Source: Pelolinea submarina (GTDB lineage Bacteria > Chloroflexota > Anaerolineae > Anaerolineales > Anaerolineaceae). Taken from it: 64,000 bases of DNA. Both the position numbers and the translations under genes were made by a program. The notes under the pieces were generated by a model. That model was not told the origin of the DNA. It did no database searches and worked only from the letters and a program-made list of their open reading frames with translations. Position 1 is the first letter of the stretch. Each line of letters opens with the position of its first letter. Location: NCBI RefSeq assembly GCF_003966975.1, contig NZ_AP018437.1, forward strand, positions 1,240,001 through 1,304,000, given 5' to 3'. Below, one piece after another: positions 1 to 7,929 of this stretch.

Positions 1-648
1 TGCGGTTATTTCCCAGGCGTTCTGCTGGACGATTTCCAGTTGGTCCCCGCCGGCGCGGTTGATCACCATGGAATGCCCGCCGTCAGCCGAAATGAGGATA
101 TCGCCGGGTTGGGGCGGCGTCGCGCTGCCGTCGGGATAATAGTGCAGGTCGCTATAAGGTTCGTATAGCTTGTATTGCGCGCTTTCAGTGGAGAGCAACC
201 CGGTTTCTGCCTGATAGGCAACCTGGGCGGCGGTTTGCACCACGCCGATAAGCTGGTAGGGGCTCCAAATGTTGCCCGGCCATTTGTACGGGTAGCCCAA
301 TTGCCGGTCGTAGAGCCATAAAACGAACTCGATACACTGGAAGCAGCCGCCGGCGGTGCACTGGTATTGGAAGGGCAGGTAGCCGCTATAATCCAGCGGC
401 CCCTGGGTTTGATAGACCACGCTGACGCCATGTCCGCCCAGAATATCCTCTCCTGTTAGCACAATCTGCGATGCGGTGGGAATGCGGGTATAACCGCGCT
501 CTTCCAGCTCGAGTGAGGATGGTTCGGAGAATGGGGTTAATGCCGAACTGAAAAAGGCTGCCAGCAGGAGCCAGTTTATCCAGTGATTCTTTGCGAAAAA
601 ACCGGTAAAATTTGAAATAATTAAAAGCCCTTTTTTTATTCGGCCCAT
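1..648 (-). CDS. CHAP-domain (NlpC/P60-like) secreted or anchored amidase, C-terminus cut off
   Basis: This frame stays open for 216 codons from the ATG at 648 and runs off the left edge, so the protein is incomplete. A stop lies in frame just upstream, which fixes the start within this frame. Residues 24-36 are hydrophobic after a basic N-terminus and suggest a signal anchor. A CHAP-type layout follows: Cys-rich segment with candidate nucleophile C105 in QCIEFV, then QPGDILI, H192 in GGHSMVI and N210 in VQQNAW. CHAP proteins are Cys/His peptidoglycan amidases or endopeptidases, so a role in cell-wall cleavage or remodelling outside the membrane is likely but inferred. It is transcribed away from the chelatase genes. 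Confidence 0.72.
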   Translation of the reverse strand, partial: MGRIKKGLLIISNFTGFFAKNHWINWLLLAAFFSSALTPFSEPSSLELEERGYTRIPTASQIVLTGEDILGGHGVSVVYQTQGPLDYSGYLPFQYQCTAGGCFQCIEFVLWLYDRQLGYPYKWPGNIWSPYQLIGVVQTAAQVAYQAETGLLSTESAQYKLYEPYSDLHYYPDGSATPPQPGDILISADGGHSMVINRAGGDQLEIVQQNAWEITA

Positions 649-802
649 GGCTGGAAAATCTTACTGAGCATGATTTTGCACCTATTATAAAGGAAGCAGC
701 CGCTGTACCAGATAGATTTTAAAAATAATTTATGTCTTTGTAAGCATTAAGCCGTGGTGGTAAACTTACTGGGCAACCCTAAAAATAAAGGAACATAGTC
801 GA

Positions 803-1903
803 ATGAGAGTCATTTATCCCTTCACAGCGATTGTCGGTCAGGAACGCATGAAACGCGCCCTGATTTTAAACGCGGTCGAACCGCGCATCGGTGGTGTATT
901 GATCCGCGGCGAACGCGGCACGGCCAAATCTACGGCCGCGCGTGCTTTGGCTGCCCTGCTGCCGCAGGTGCGGGTGGTAGAAGACTGCCGCTTTGCCTGC
1001 GACCCGGACCATCCGGAAACCTGGTGCACCGAGTGCCGTGAGCGCGTAGAACGCGGCGAAAAGCTGCCTATCGCACTGCGCCGCACGCCCTTCGTGGACC
1101 TGCCCGTTTCCGCTACCGAAGACCGCGTGGTGGGTACGCTGGATATCGAATCGGCTATTCAAAAAGGCGAGCGCCGTTTCGACGCCGGCATTTTGGCGGC
1201 GGCTAACCGCGGTCTTCTCTATATCGACGAAGTCAATCTGCTGGACGACCATGTGGTGGACGTGCTGCTGGATTCTGCTGCGATGGGGATGAACATTGTG
1301 GAACGCGAAGGTATTTCCTTCAGCCACCCGGCCCGCTTTATCCTGGTAGGCACCATGAACCCCGAAGAGGGCGAACTGCGCCCGCAGCTGCTGGACCGCT
1401 TTGCGCTTTCCGTGGAAATCCACGGTATCCGCACGGCACGCGAACGCGTGCAAATCATGGAACGTAACCTGGCTTTCGAACAGGATTCCGAAGCGTTCCG
1501 CCAGGAATGGATGGCGCAGGAAGAAGAACTCTCCAAAACCATCGACCAGGCCCGCAAGTTGGTCGAAAAAGTAGAATATACCGACCGTAACTTATTGGCG
1601 ATTGCTTCCTTGACCGCTTCACTGAATGTGGACGGACACCGTTCCGACCTGGTAATCCTGAAAGCTTCACGCGCGCATGCCGCTTTGGAAGGCCGCACGC
1701 GTATCAACGACCTGGATATCGCCCTGGCTGCCGAACTGGCATTGCCGCACCGTCTGAAGGGCGGCCCCGGCCAGCAGAATGAAATCGCTGCGGACGAGAT
1801 TAGCCAGAAGATCGAACAGCTCATCGGCGGGCAGAGCGAAGAAACCTCCCCCAAGGATGACCAAAAACCGGACCACGACCGAGATAACTCAAAAAAAGTC
1901 TAG
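803..1903 (+). CDS. Mg-chelatase-type AAA+ ATPase subunit (ChlI/BchI-like)
   Basis: An AAA+ ATPase of 366 aa, the usual length for the I subunit of magnesium chelatase. Walker A is GERGTAKST (residues 36-44) and Walker B is LLYIDEVN (D142-E143). The C-x3-C-x8-C-x2-C cluster at C62, C66, C75 and C78 is found in many bacterial ChlI-like proteins. The start has AAAGGA eight bases upstream. The next gene, a VWA protein, overlaps its stop by one base, the standard I/D pairing. No ChlH or CobN catalytic subunit is nearby, so metal insertion into a tetrapyrrole cannot be assumed. It may act as a MoxR-like remodelling ATPase with its VWA partner. Family assignment is secure; substrate is unknown. Confidence 0.9.
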   Translation: MRVIYPFTAIVGQERMKRALILNAVEPRIGGVLIRGERGTAKSTAARALAALLPQVRVVEDCRFACDPDHPETWCTECRERVERGEKLPIALRRTPFVDLPVSATEDRVVGTLDIESAIQKGERRFDAGILAAANRGLLYIDEVNLLDDHVVDVLLDSAAMGMNIVEREGISFSHPARFILVGTMNPEEGELRPQLLDRFALSVEIHGIRTARERVQIMERNLAFEQDSEAFRQEWMAQEEELSKTIDQARKLVEKVEYTDRNLLAIASLTASLNVDGHRSDLVILKASRAHAALEGRTRINDLDIALAAELALPHRLKGGPGQQNEIAADEISQKIEQLIGGQSEETSPKDDQKPDHDRDNSKKV

Positions 1904-2874
1904 TGGGGGAAGAGTCGGGTGACCTTCCGGAACAGGAAGGTGATGTCCCTCTTTCCCCCAAGGATATCTTCGACCAGTACAATGCGAACTGGTGGGAGGG
2001 GGGCCAAAAGATAAAGGTCGGTGAGGCTTTCACGCCGCGCCGTCTGGATACTCCTTTGGATAAAATCGTGCGCAATTACGGCGGACGCCGTTCGCGCACC
2101 AAGACCGACCGCAAGCGTGGCCGCTATATCCAGGCCCGCCCGGCTAATGGAAGAACCAACGATTTAGCCTTTGACGCGACCATTCGTGCAGCGGCCCCGT
2201 TCCAGAAAAAGCGTAAAGAAGAAGAAAACCGATACGAGGTCGCTTTTCACGTCAAGCCCAGCGATTACATGCGCAAAGTGCGTGTGCGCCGCGCGGCCAA
2301 CATGATTTTGTTCGTTGTGGACGCCTCCTGGTCCATGGCGGTGGCGGAACGCATGAGCGCCACCAAAGGCGCTATTATGTCGCTTTTAACGGATGCCTAC
2401 CAGCGCCGTGACCGGGTTGGATTGATCGTTTTCCAAAAAGACCGTGCTACACTGGTAATGCCGCCTACCAATTCCGTTCAGCTGGCACAGCGCGCGCTAA
2501 GCAATATCCCGGTTGGCGGGAAAACACCGCTTTCAGCCGGGCTGGCATTGGCCCAGGAGATCCTGGAGCGCGAAGCGATCCTGCATCCGGAAGTGATGCC
2601 GCTGCTGATTGTGCTTACGGACGGTGCCGGAAACGTAGCCATGGGAGCCAACCCGCCATTGGAAGAATCACACCAGATTGCGGATGAAATTGCCAAACGC
2701 GATGTTCCCAGTATCGTAATCAACATGGAATCGGCTACCTATGATCAGGGTCTGGCAAACGACTTGGCGAATCACCTCAACGCGCCCTGCCTTTCCATTA
2801 CGGATTTGCGGGCGGAGCATCTATACATGGCTGTGCGCCAGGCCAGTAATGAATTACGAAAAGGTGAAAATTAA
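1903..2874 (+). CDS. VWA-domain protein, ChlD/BchD-like without the N-terminal AAA domain
   Basis: The GTG start shares its G with the preceding TAG stop, so translation is probably coupled to the ATPase gene. The 323-aa protein has an acidic N-terminus, a segment typical of chelatase D subunits (RGRYIQAR followed by DATIRAAAP, about residues 73-100), and a von Willebrand A domain with a complete MIDAS: D140-A-S142-W-S144, a Thr in GGKTPLS and an Asp in VLTDGAG. Full ChlD proteins are about twice as long and carry their own AAA domain, which is absent here. It presumably forms a complex with the upstream ATPase and binds Mg2+ through the MIDAS. Its target is not evident from the neighbours. 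Confidence 0.87.
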   Translation: MGEESGDLPEQEGDVPLSPKDIFDQYNANWWEGGQKIKVGEAFTPRRLDTPLDKIVRNYGGRRSRTKTDRKRGRYIQARPANGRTNDLAFDATIRAAAPFQKKRKEEENRYEVAFHVKPSDYMRKVRVRRAANMILFVVDASWSMAVAERMSATKGAIMSLLTDAYQRRDRVGLIVFQKDRATLVMPPTNSVQLAQRALSNIPVGGKTPLSAGLALAQEILEREAILHPEVMPLLIVLTDGAGNVAMGANPPLEESHQIADEIAKRDVPSIVINMESATYDQGLANDLANHLNAPCLSITDLRAEHLYMAVRQASNELRKGEN

Positions 2875-2888
2875 ACAGGCAGGTACCT

Positions 2889-3329
2889 TTGCTGAATAAA
2901 CTGAAACAAATGGATCGCACGCGTGTTATCCTGGTCACGATTATCGCAGCCAGCTTGTTGTGCTACCTGTTTGGCATGGCGTTATTATGGAGGTCATCTG
3001 CGGGGAAAGGTACTGCCACGCCCACCGAGACTGCCATAAACGCGCTCACGAAAACCCTTTCCGCGACTTTTACGTCGCCGGCTCTCTCGCCCACTGTACC
3101 TTCAACCGCTACAGCCACGCGCACCTTCACGCCAACCATCACTTACGTGGTCCCGCCCAGCCGTACACCCACGGCTACTTTTACGGCTTCATCGACACCT
3201 ACACCAAGCAAAACTCCGACAACTGCGCCAACGGCTACGCACACGCCCATTCCTGCAAACACGGCTACAACAGCGCCGGTTGACACGGCCACAGACACCC
3301 TTACGCCTTCGAGTACCCCGGAACCATAA
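2889..3329 (+). CDS. Single-pass membrane protein with Thr/Pro-rich extracellular linker
   Basis: A 146-aa protein beginning at TTG (2889), with an AGG-rich stretch a few bases upstream; an in-frame ATG at 2910 is an alternative start. A basic N-terminus precedes one membrane helix (about residues 13-34), and the rest is an extended Thr/Pro/Ala/Ser tract with repeated TPT and TAT motifs. Such TPT tracts are common in Anaerolineae surface proteins and probably act as a glycosylatable spacer. No folded domain is visible. It lies 14 bases after the VWA gene and is likely co-transcribed with it. Function unknown. A GC-biased reading frame on the same strand inside it is a shadow. Confidence 0.62.
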   Translation: MLNKLKQMDRTRVILVTIIAASLLCYLFGMALLWRSSAGKGTATPTETAINALTKTLSATFTSPALSPTVPSTATATRTFTPTITYVVPPSRTPTATFTASSTPTPSKTPTTAPTATHTPIPANTATTAPVDTATDTLTPSSTPEP

Positions 3330-3406
3330 TCCCTGAGTATTAATAGGATGTATAATCCTTCTCCTTGCAAAGCCGGATTAATGAAAAGCAGAATGTTGGT
3401 AGAATA

Positions 3407-4765
3407 ATGAAACGAAAAATGATTAACCCAAAGAGTACGAAATTTAATCAGATTTTTCGATTGTTTGTCGCGGGGCTGATTCTGGCTGTGTCACTGCTGG
3501 TCGGCTGTCAGGGACAGTCGATTATAGATGCGGTTATGGCAGAGTCCACTGTTAAATCGGTTGCCACTGCAACACCGCAGGTTATTGAATTGGAGGCGAC
3601 TGCCGAAACCACCGAAATTACTGCCACACCCACAATACCTTCTAACATTCAGCTAACCGTTTGGGTGCCACCTCAATTCAGCCCATATAATGAGACCGAG
3701 TCGGCAGAATTGCTGACAGGGCAGTTCAAATCCTTCATGAGCCAAAACCCCATCGTTAATCTGGATATCCGCGTCAAGGCAGCCAGCGGTTCCGGCAACA
3801 TTCTGGATACCCTGTTATATGCCAGCCAGGTAGCCCCCGAAGCGCTGCCTTCTCTGGTGCTGTTGAGCCGAACGGATTTGGAGCAAGCGGCCGAAAAAGG
3901 ACTGCTGCAGCCTATCGATGAAATTTCCACCACCATTGATGAAAGCGACTGGTTTGGTTTTGCCCAGTCCATGGGTATCGTGCAGGGGACTGCTTACGGT
4001 TTGCCGTTTGCCTCCGATGCATTGGGATTGGTTTATCGGAATGCTTCTCTGACCAGCGTCCAACCGGGTTGGGATGATGTCGTAGTACAGCTGGATTCAC
4101 TGGTTTTTCCGGCAGCCGACCCTTCCGTGCAGACAACCCTGGCATTATATCTTTCCGCCGGCGGATCTGTTCAGGATGCGCAGGGCCAGGCGTTTATAGA
4201 TTCGGAAGCGCTGATTTCGACTTTAACGGCATACCAGCAGGGTTTAAAAACCGGATTGCTCTCGGCCGATCTGTTGAATTTACAAACCGATGACCAGGCT
4301 TGGGAATATTACCAAACTAATGAAGATGAAGGCATGATTACCTGGGCCAGCCGTCAATTACAAGATAGTGAAAATCTAAAACTGGCTTTAGTGCCTACTC
4401 TGGGAGACGAACCCATTACCCTGGCAAAAGGCTGGGTATGGTGCCTGGTGGAGCCGGATGATTTAGAAAAACAATATGCCGGTATGTTGATTGAATATCT
4501 GGTTGACCCCAATTTCTTAACCGAATGGTCGCCCAAGTCAGGCTACTTACCGGTACGACCTTCTTCTTTAACAACCTGGGAGAATAGCGTGGCTGCAGAC
4601 GCCATTAATAAGTTATTGGCATCCGCTCAATTGAGACCCAATACCGGCCAGGTTTCCACATTCAATAACGGAATAAAAACTGCTGTTCAAGAAGTGCTGT
4701 CCAATCAAAGTCAGCCGGCTGACAGCGCTAAAAAAGCTATCGACAGTCTCGAGGTTATGGAATGA
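3407..4765 (+). CDS. Extracellular solute-binding lipoprotein, family 1 (sugar ABC type)
   Basis: I chose the ATG at 3407; the frame is open from a TTG at 3365, but 3407 gives a clean lipoprotein signal: basic N-terminus, hydrophobic stretch and lipobox LLVGC with acylated Cys at residue 34. A short Thr-rich linker leads into a solute-binding fold (LTVWVPPQFSPY..., then QPIDEIS and a GLPFASDALGLVYRN segment, the usual hinge region of family-1 binding proteins). Mature proteins of this family deliver sugars to ABC permeases, but no permease or ATPase is adjacent, so it is an orphan receptor or has a non-transport role. Its stop overlaps the next start by four bases (ATGA). Confidence 0.8.
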   Translation: MKRKMINPKSTKFNQIFRLFVAGLILAVSLLVGCQGQSIIDAVMAESTVKSVATATPQVIELEATAETTEITATPTIPSNIQLTVWVPPQFSPYNETESAELLTGQFKSFMSQNPIVNLDIRVKAASGSGNILDTLLYASQVAPEALPSLVLLSRTDLEQAAEKGLLQPIDEISTTIDESDWFGFAQSMGIVQGTAYGLPFASDALGLVYRNASLTSVQPGWDDVVVQLDSLVFPAADPSVQTTLALYLSAGGSVQDAQGQAFIDSEALISTLTAYQQGLKTGLLSADLLNLQTDDQAWEYYQTNEDEGMITWASRQLQDSENLKLALVPTLGDEPITLAKGWVWCLVEPDDLEKQYAGMLIEYLVDPNFLTEWSPKSGYLPVRPSSLTTWENSVAADAINKLLASAQLRPNTGQVSTFNNGIKTAVQEVLSNQSQPADSAKKAIDSLEVME

Positions 4766-5091
4766 GCATTGAAGATAAAATCCGGGAAATACGCAAACGC
4801 TTAAGAAAAATATTACCCTCATGGGTAAATTTCCAGAACTTTATTTTTATTACCGTTATCCTGGCTTTTGTGAGCATCGTTATGTGGAGCGAATCCTGGG
4901 CAAGAAATTTGGAATCCAGAGGGGTAGCCACTGTCACACCAACGCTCATCTCGGGTAACCCAACACCGCTCTCGCCGGAGTTGATTGCCAGCCCTGAACA
5001 AACCAACGGAATCCTGCTTGGAGCAATCGTGATCTTATTCGCAGTCGTTGTTGGAACATTGGTGATGGTACTGCGGGATATAACGAAATAA
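4762..5091 (+). CDS. Small two-helix membrane protein of unknown function
   Basis: A 109-aa protein starting at the ATG within the ATGA overlap with the binding lipoprotein, so probably translated by coupling. Two hydrophobic helices are seen, about residues 28-46 and 80-103, separated by a Thr/Pro-containing loop (TVTPTLISGNPTPLSPE). The N-terminus is strongly basic and amphipathic. I recognise no family. The tight link suggests it works with the upstream lipoprotein at the membrane, but there is no direct evidence. A good terminator follows the gene, closing the run that begins at the chelatase ATPase. Confidence 0.65.
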   Translation: MSIEDKIREIRKRLRKILPSWVNFQNFIFITVILAFVSIVMWSESWARNLESRGVATVTPTLISGNPTPLSPELIASPEQTNGILLGAIVILFAVVVGTLVMVLRDITK

Positions 5092-5120
5092 ACCTGCCAA
5101 AATCGGAAAAAGAATAGATT

Positions 5121-5155
5121 AATGGTTGCGCGAAAGCACAACCATTTTTTGTTTT
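5121..5155 (+). terminator. Rho-independent terminator after the 4762-5091 gene
   Basis: AATGGTTGCGC pairs with GCACAACCATT around a GAAA tetraloop, with one mismatch, and is followed by a T-rich run. It separates the chelatase-associated run from the bactofilin-like gene. Confidence 0.8.
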
Positions 5156-5196
5156 CTCACGTATATAAAGTGATTTGACAAATGTAAAGGAGAAAA

Positions 5197-6606
5197 ATGT
5201 CAGGTAATCATATTAATAAAAAATTGCTCATCTCGCTCAGCTTGGTCGCGCTGATGGTTTTTGGAATCGTCGGTACAGCCTATGCGGCGGAATTTCCGAA
5301 AGGGGAGACCATTCCGGCATCTCAAACCATCGATGACGATGTTTTCCTCTCGGGAGAAAATGTGGTGGTGGACGGTACCGTAAACGGTATTCTGTTTGCC
5401 ACTGGCAAAACCGTAACGGTTAATGGAACTGTCAACGGTGATGCGTTCCTGGCCGGTGAAACCATTGTGGTGAGCGACACAGCCGTAATCACCGGCAACC
5501 TGTTCACGGGTGCTGCCGAAATTACGGTCAACGGTACTGTGGAAGGTTCAGTGTTTGGCGGTTCTTCCGCGATGAATCTTGAAAACAGCGCCAAAATTGC
5601 CCGCAATATGTTCTATGGCGGTTTCAGCCTGGAGACGGCTGAGAATTCCAGCATCGGACGGGATTTGTACGTGGGTGCCTATCAAGGACTGCTTTCCGGT
5701 ATGGTAGAACGCAACCTGAATGCTGACGTGGCTGCGCTGCAGTTGAACGGCAGTGTGGCGGGTGATGCGGTAGTCAATATGGGTGAGGTATCCGAAGGCG
5801 ACCGACCCAGTGAATGGATGAACTATAACCCGTACATCAGCAAATACGTCGAGACTGTTTTGGAACCCGGATTGTACATCGCGGATGGCGCTTCCATTGG
5901 CGGTAAGGTGACTTTCACGAGCTCTGTGGACGAAACCAGCCAGTTGGGTGAAATTGCGGCCGGACCGGTTATCTACCAGACACCTGTACCCAGTGTGGTT
6001 GAACAGGACGGTTCACCTTATTCCGGTAATGTACACCCCTTCCAGCGCGGTTATCAAACGAATTTTGTGTGGGGTACGGCATTCTCAGTGGTGCAGTCAT
6101 TAATTAGACTGTTCGCATTAGGTGCATTAGCCTTGTGGCTGTTGAAAAAACCTTTCATGAAACTGGTGAACGCTGCTTATCAAGAACCGGTAAAATCCAT
6201 GGGTTGGGGCTTTGTGCTCATCGCCGTGGGCATCCTGGCGGCTTTCATTGTCCCGTTGGTATTCATCATGATCGGTGTGGTGGTCGGCTTCTTCAGCCTG
6301 GGCGGATTGCTGCCCTTCTGGTTTGGCCTGGTCGGCGCGGCCATGATGCTGGCTTTCCTGCTGTTCTTCTTCGCAGTATTCACAGCAAGCAAGATTATTG
6401 CTTCCTACATGTTTGGCAAGTGGCTGATGAAAGTCGTCTTCAAACAGGCGGAAGAAAAAGTCTGGCTGAACCTTCTGGTGGGTGTGTTCCTGTTCGTGCT
6501 CATCCGCGCCATCCCGGTCCTGGGTTGGTTGGCAGGCCTGGCGGCTACTTTGATTGGCGCCGGCGCTTTCTGGCTGGCCTGGAGCAACCGTAAGACAGCG
6601 GCATAA
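5197..6606 (+). CDS. Exported bactofilin-like (polymer-forming) repeat protein with C-terminal membrane domain
   Basis: A 469-aa protein with AAAGGAG upstream of its ATG. Residues 1-30 form a Sec signal peptide ending in AYA. Residues about 33-260 carry short beta-helix-type repeats (VVVDGTVNG, VTVNGTVNG, ITVNGTVEG), the pattern of the polymer-forming cytoskeletal/bactofilin family. The last 170 residues contain four or five hydrophobic helices. Classical bactofilins are short and cytosolic, so an exported repeat domain attached to a membrane domain is a distinct architecture and suggests an extracytoplasmic scaffold. Terminators on both sides mark it as monocistronic. Function is inferred from fold only. 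Confidence 0.8.
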   Translation: MSGNHINKKLLISLSLVALMVFGIVGTAYAAEFPKGETIPASQTIDDDVFLSGENVVVDGTVNGILFATGKTVTVNGTVNGDAFLAGETIVVSDTAVITGNLFTGAAEITVNGTVEGSVFGGSSAMNLENSAKIARNMFYGGFSLETAENSSIGRDLYVGAYQGLLSGMVERNLNADVAALQLNGSVAGDAVVNMGEVSEGDRPSEWMNYNPYISKYVETVLEPGLYIADGASIGGKVTFTSSVDETSQLGEIAAGPVIYQTPVPSVVEQDGSPYSGNVHPFQRGYQTNFVWGTAFSVVQSLIRLFALGALALWLLKKPFMKLVNAAYQEPVKSMGWGFVLIAVGILAAFIVPLVFIMIGVVVGFFSLGGLLPFWFGLVGAAMMLAFLLFFFAVFTASKIIASYMFGKWLMKVVFKQAEEKVWLNLLVGVFLFVLIRAIPVLGWLAGLAATLIGAGAFWLAWSNRKTAA

Positions 6607-6644
6607 CAAGAATACGATCGAGCCGAAAACAGCTTGATCCAATA

Positions 6645-6690
6645 GAAAAAAAGCTCGCTTTTCTGAATAAGGAAGCGAGCTTTTTTGTTT
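6645..6690. terminator. Strong bidirectional terminator between convergent genes
   Basis: AAAAAAGCTCGCTT (left) pairs perfectly with AAGCGAGCTTTTTT (right) around a short loop. The A-run and T-run flank the stem, so it can stop transcription from both the bactofilin-like gene and the LysE operon. Confidence 0.9.
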
Positions 6691-6703
6691 GTTCGAGAAA
6701 TGA

Positions 6704-7315
6704 TTAAACTTTTTTTCGCATGGTGTACAAGCCGAATCCAATCAACACCAGCCCTACAATAAAGTTGAGGATTTGGATGAAGGTGGAACTAATGTAGGCA
6801 TTTGCCAGGCTGCCCAGGAAAGATACGAGACTCAGAAAGACCGCTGTAGACAGCACCGCGCCGCTGCCGAAGGCATAAGCCTGACTGCGCTGGAAGTTTT
6901 CTTCAGCCAATTTAGTGGAGAACACACCGGCCCAAAACAGAATGGTGAGCGGATTGGAAAGGGTCAACAGCAGCATCGTAAAAAAGAAGCTCTGGCTGTC
7001 GGCATGGGCGTTTAGGTTCAAACCGGGCAATAAGGAAATGCCATAAACACCCAGAATACTGCTCAACCCGAACAGGATTAATACGATGCCGCCGAAAATC
7101 TTTAAAACTGCTTTGGTTTGCGGGAAGCGGTTGAAAAGCATCCCTATGCCCCAGATAGCGGCAAAGATAAACAGCGCGTCAACAAGTACAACTGCCAACA
7201 CGCCGCTCTCGGCTGTGCTGAAGCCGGATGCGATGGCGGTTTGCAGGATCAACAGGCAAACCGGCCCCATCGCGATTTGCAGCAGCATCCCAAAACGGAA
7301 TCCCTTGACTACCAT
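6704..7315 (-). CDS. LysE/RhtB-family amino-acid exporter
   Basis: A 203-aa integral membrane protein with about six helices and the LysE-family N-terminal pattern (basic start, then the QIAMGP motif near residue 17). Members export amino acids such as lysine, arginine, threonine or homoserine driven by ion gradients. Its ATG overlaps the stop of the upstream Lrp-type regulator by one base (TGATG), so the two form an operon and the regulator very likely senses the exported amino acid. The substrate cannot be read from sequence. Confidence 0.88.
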   Translation of the reverse strand: MVVKGFRFGMLLQIAMGPVCLLILQTAIASGFSTAESGVLAVVLVDALFIFAAIWGIGMLFNRFPQTKAVLKIFGGIVLILFGLSSILGVYGISLLPGLNLNAHADSQSFFFTMLLLTLSNPLTILFWAGVFSTKLAEENFQRSQAYAFGSGAVLSTAVFLSLVSFLGSLANAYISSTFIQILNFIVGLVLIGFGLYTMRKKV

Positions 7316-7767
7316 CAGCCCTCCAACGGACGGTTCAGATCATCTTTCAAGGTAGAAAGAATGATCTGCGTGTTGGTTCTTGCCACACCGTCTATGGTTT
7401 TTAGCTTGCTGCTGAGGAAGTCTTCCAGCTCGGATGTATCGCGAAGCAGCAGTTTGAGCAGATAGTCGTAATCACCGGCGATGTGGTGGCATTCCAATAC
7501 CTGCGGAAAAGAAACGATCGTTTTCCTGAAGTTTTCAATTTGACCAGTTTTCTCAATTGTGACGAACACCAGCGCCAGCAGGTGATAACCGGCAGCTGGA
7601 CGGTTAACCCGAATACTGTAGCGCTCGATCATCCCGCTTTCTTCCATTTTTTTGATGCGCTCGGACACGGCCGGGATGGATAATTCCACGCCTTTGCTGA
7701 TCTCTGAAGCGGTTGCCCGGCTGTTATCCTGCAGGATTTCCAGAATATATCGGTCGATTTGGTCCAT
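7315..7767 (-). CDS. Lrp/AsnC-family transcriptional regulator
   Basis: A 150-aa protein of standard Lrp/AsnC length. Residues about 1-60 form the winged helix-turn-helix (DRYILEILQDNSRATASEIS followed by a recognition helix with PAVSERIKKME). Residues 65-145 form the RAM effector-binding domain. These proteins bind amino acids and control their metabolism or export. It is the first gene of a two-gene operon with the LysE exporter and probably controls itself and that exporter. The 160-base A/T-rich region upstream is the likely promoter and operator, but I see no clear dyad. Confidence 0.92.
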   Translation of the reverse strand: MDQIDRYILEILQDNSRATASEISKGVELSIPAVSERIKKMEESGMIERYSIRVNRPAAGYHLLALVFVTIEKTGQIENFRKTIVSFPQVLECHHIAGDYDYLLKLLLRDTSELEDFLSSKLKTIDGVARTNTQIILSTLKDDLNRPLEG

Positions 7768-7929
7768 AATGTTTTCCCTTGTTAAAGAATAAAGGAATTA
7801 TAAAAGAAAGACGAGAAAATTACAAGTATAAAATATAATAAGCAATAAAAAATAAAGTATTTCTGGAGAAAACCTTATTTGATTAGGTTTTGAAGATTGG
7901 CGGCTGTTATTGCGGGAGAGATGGACGGA

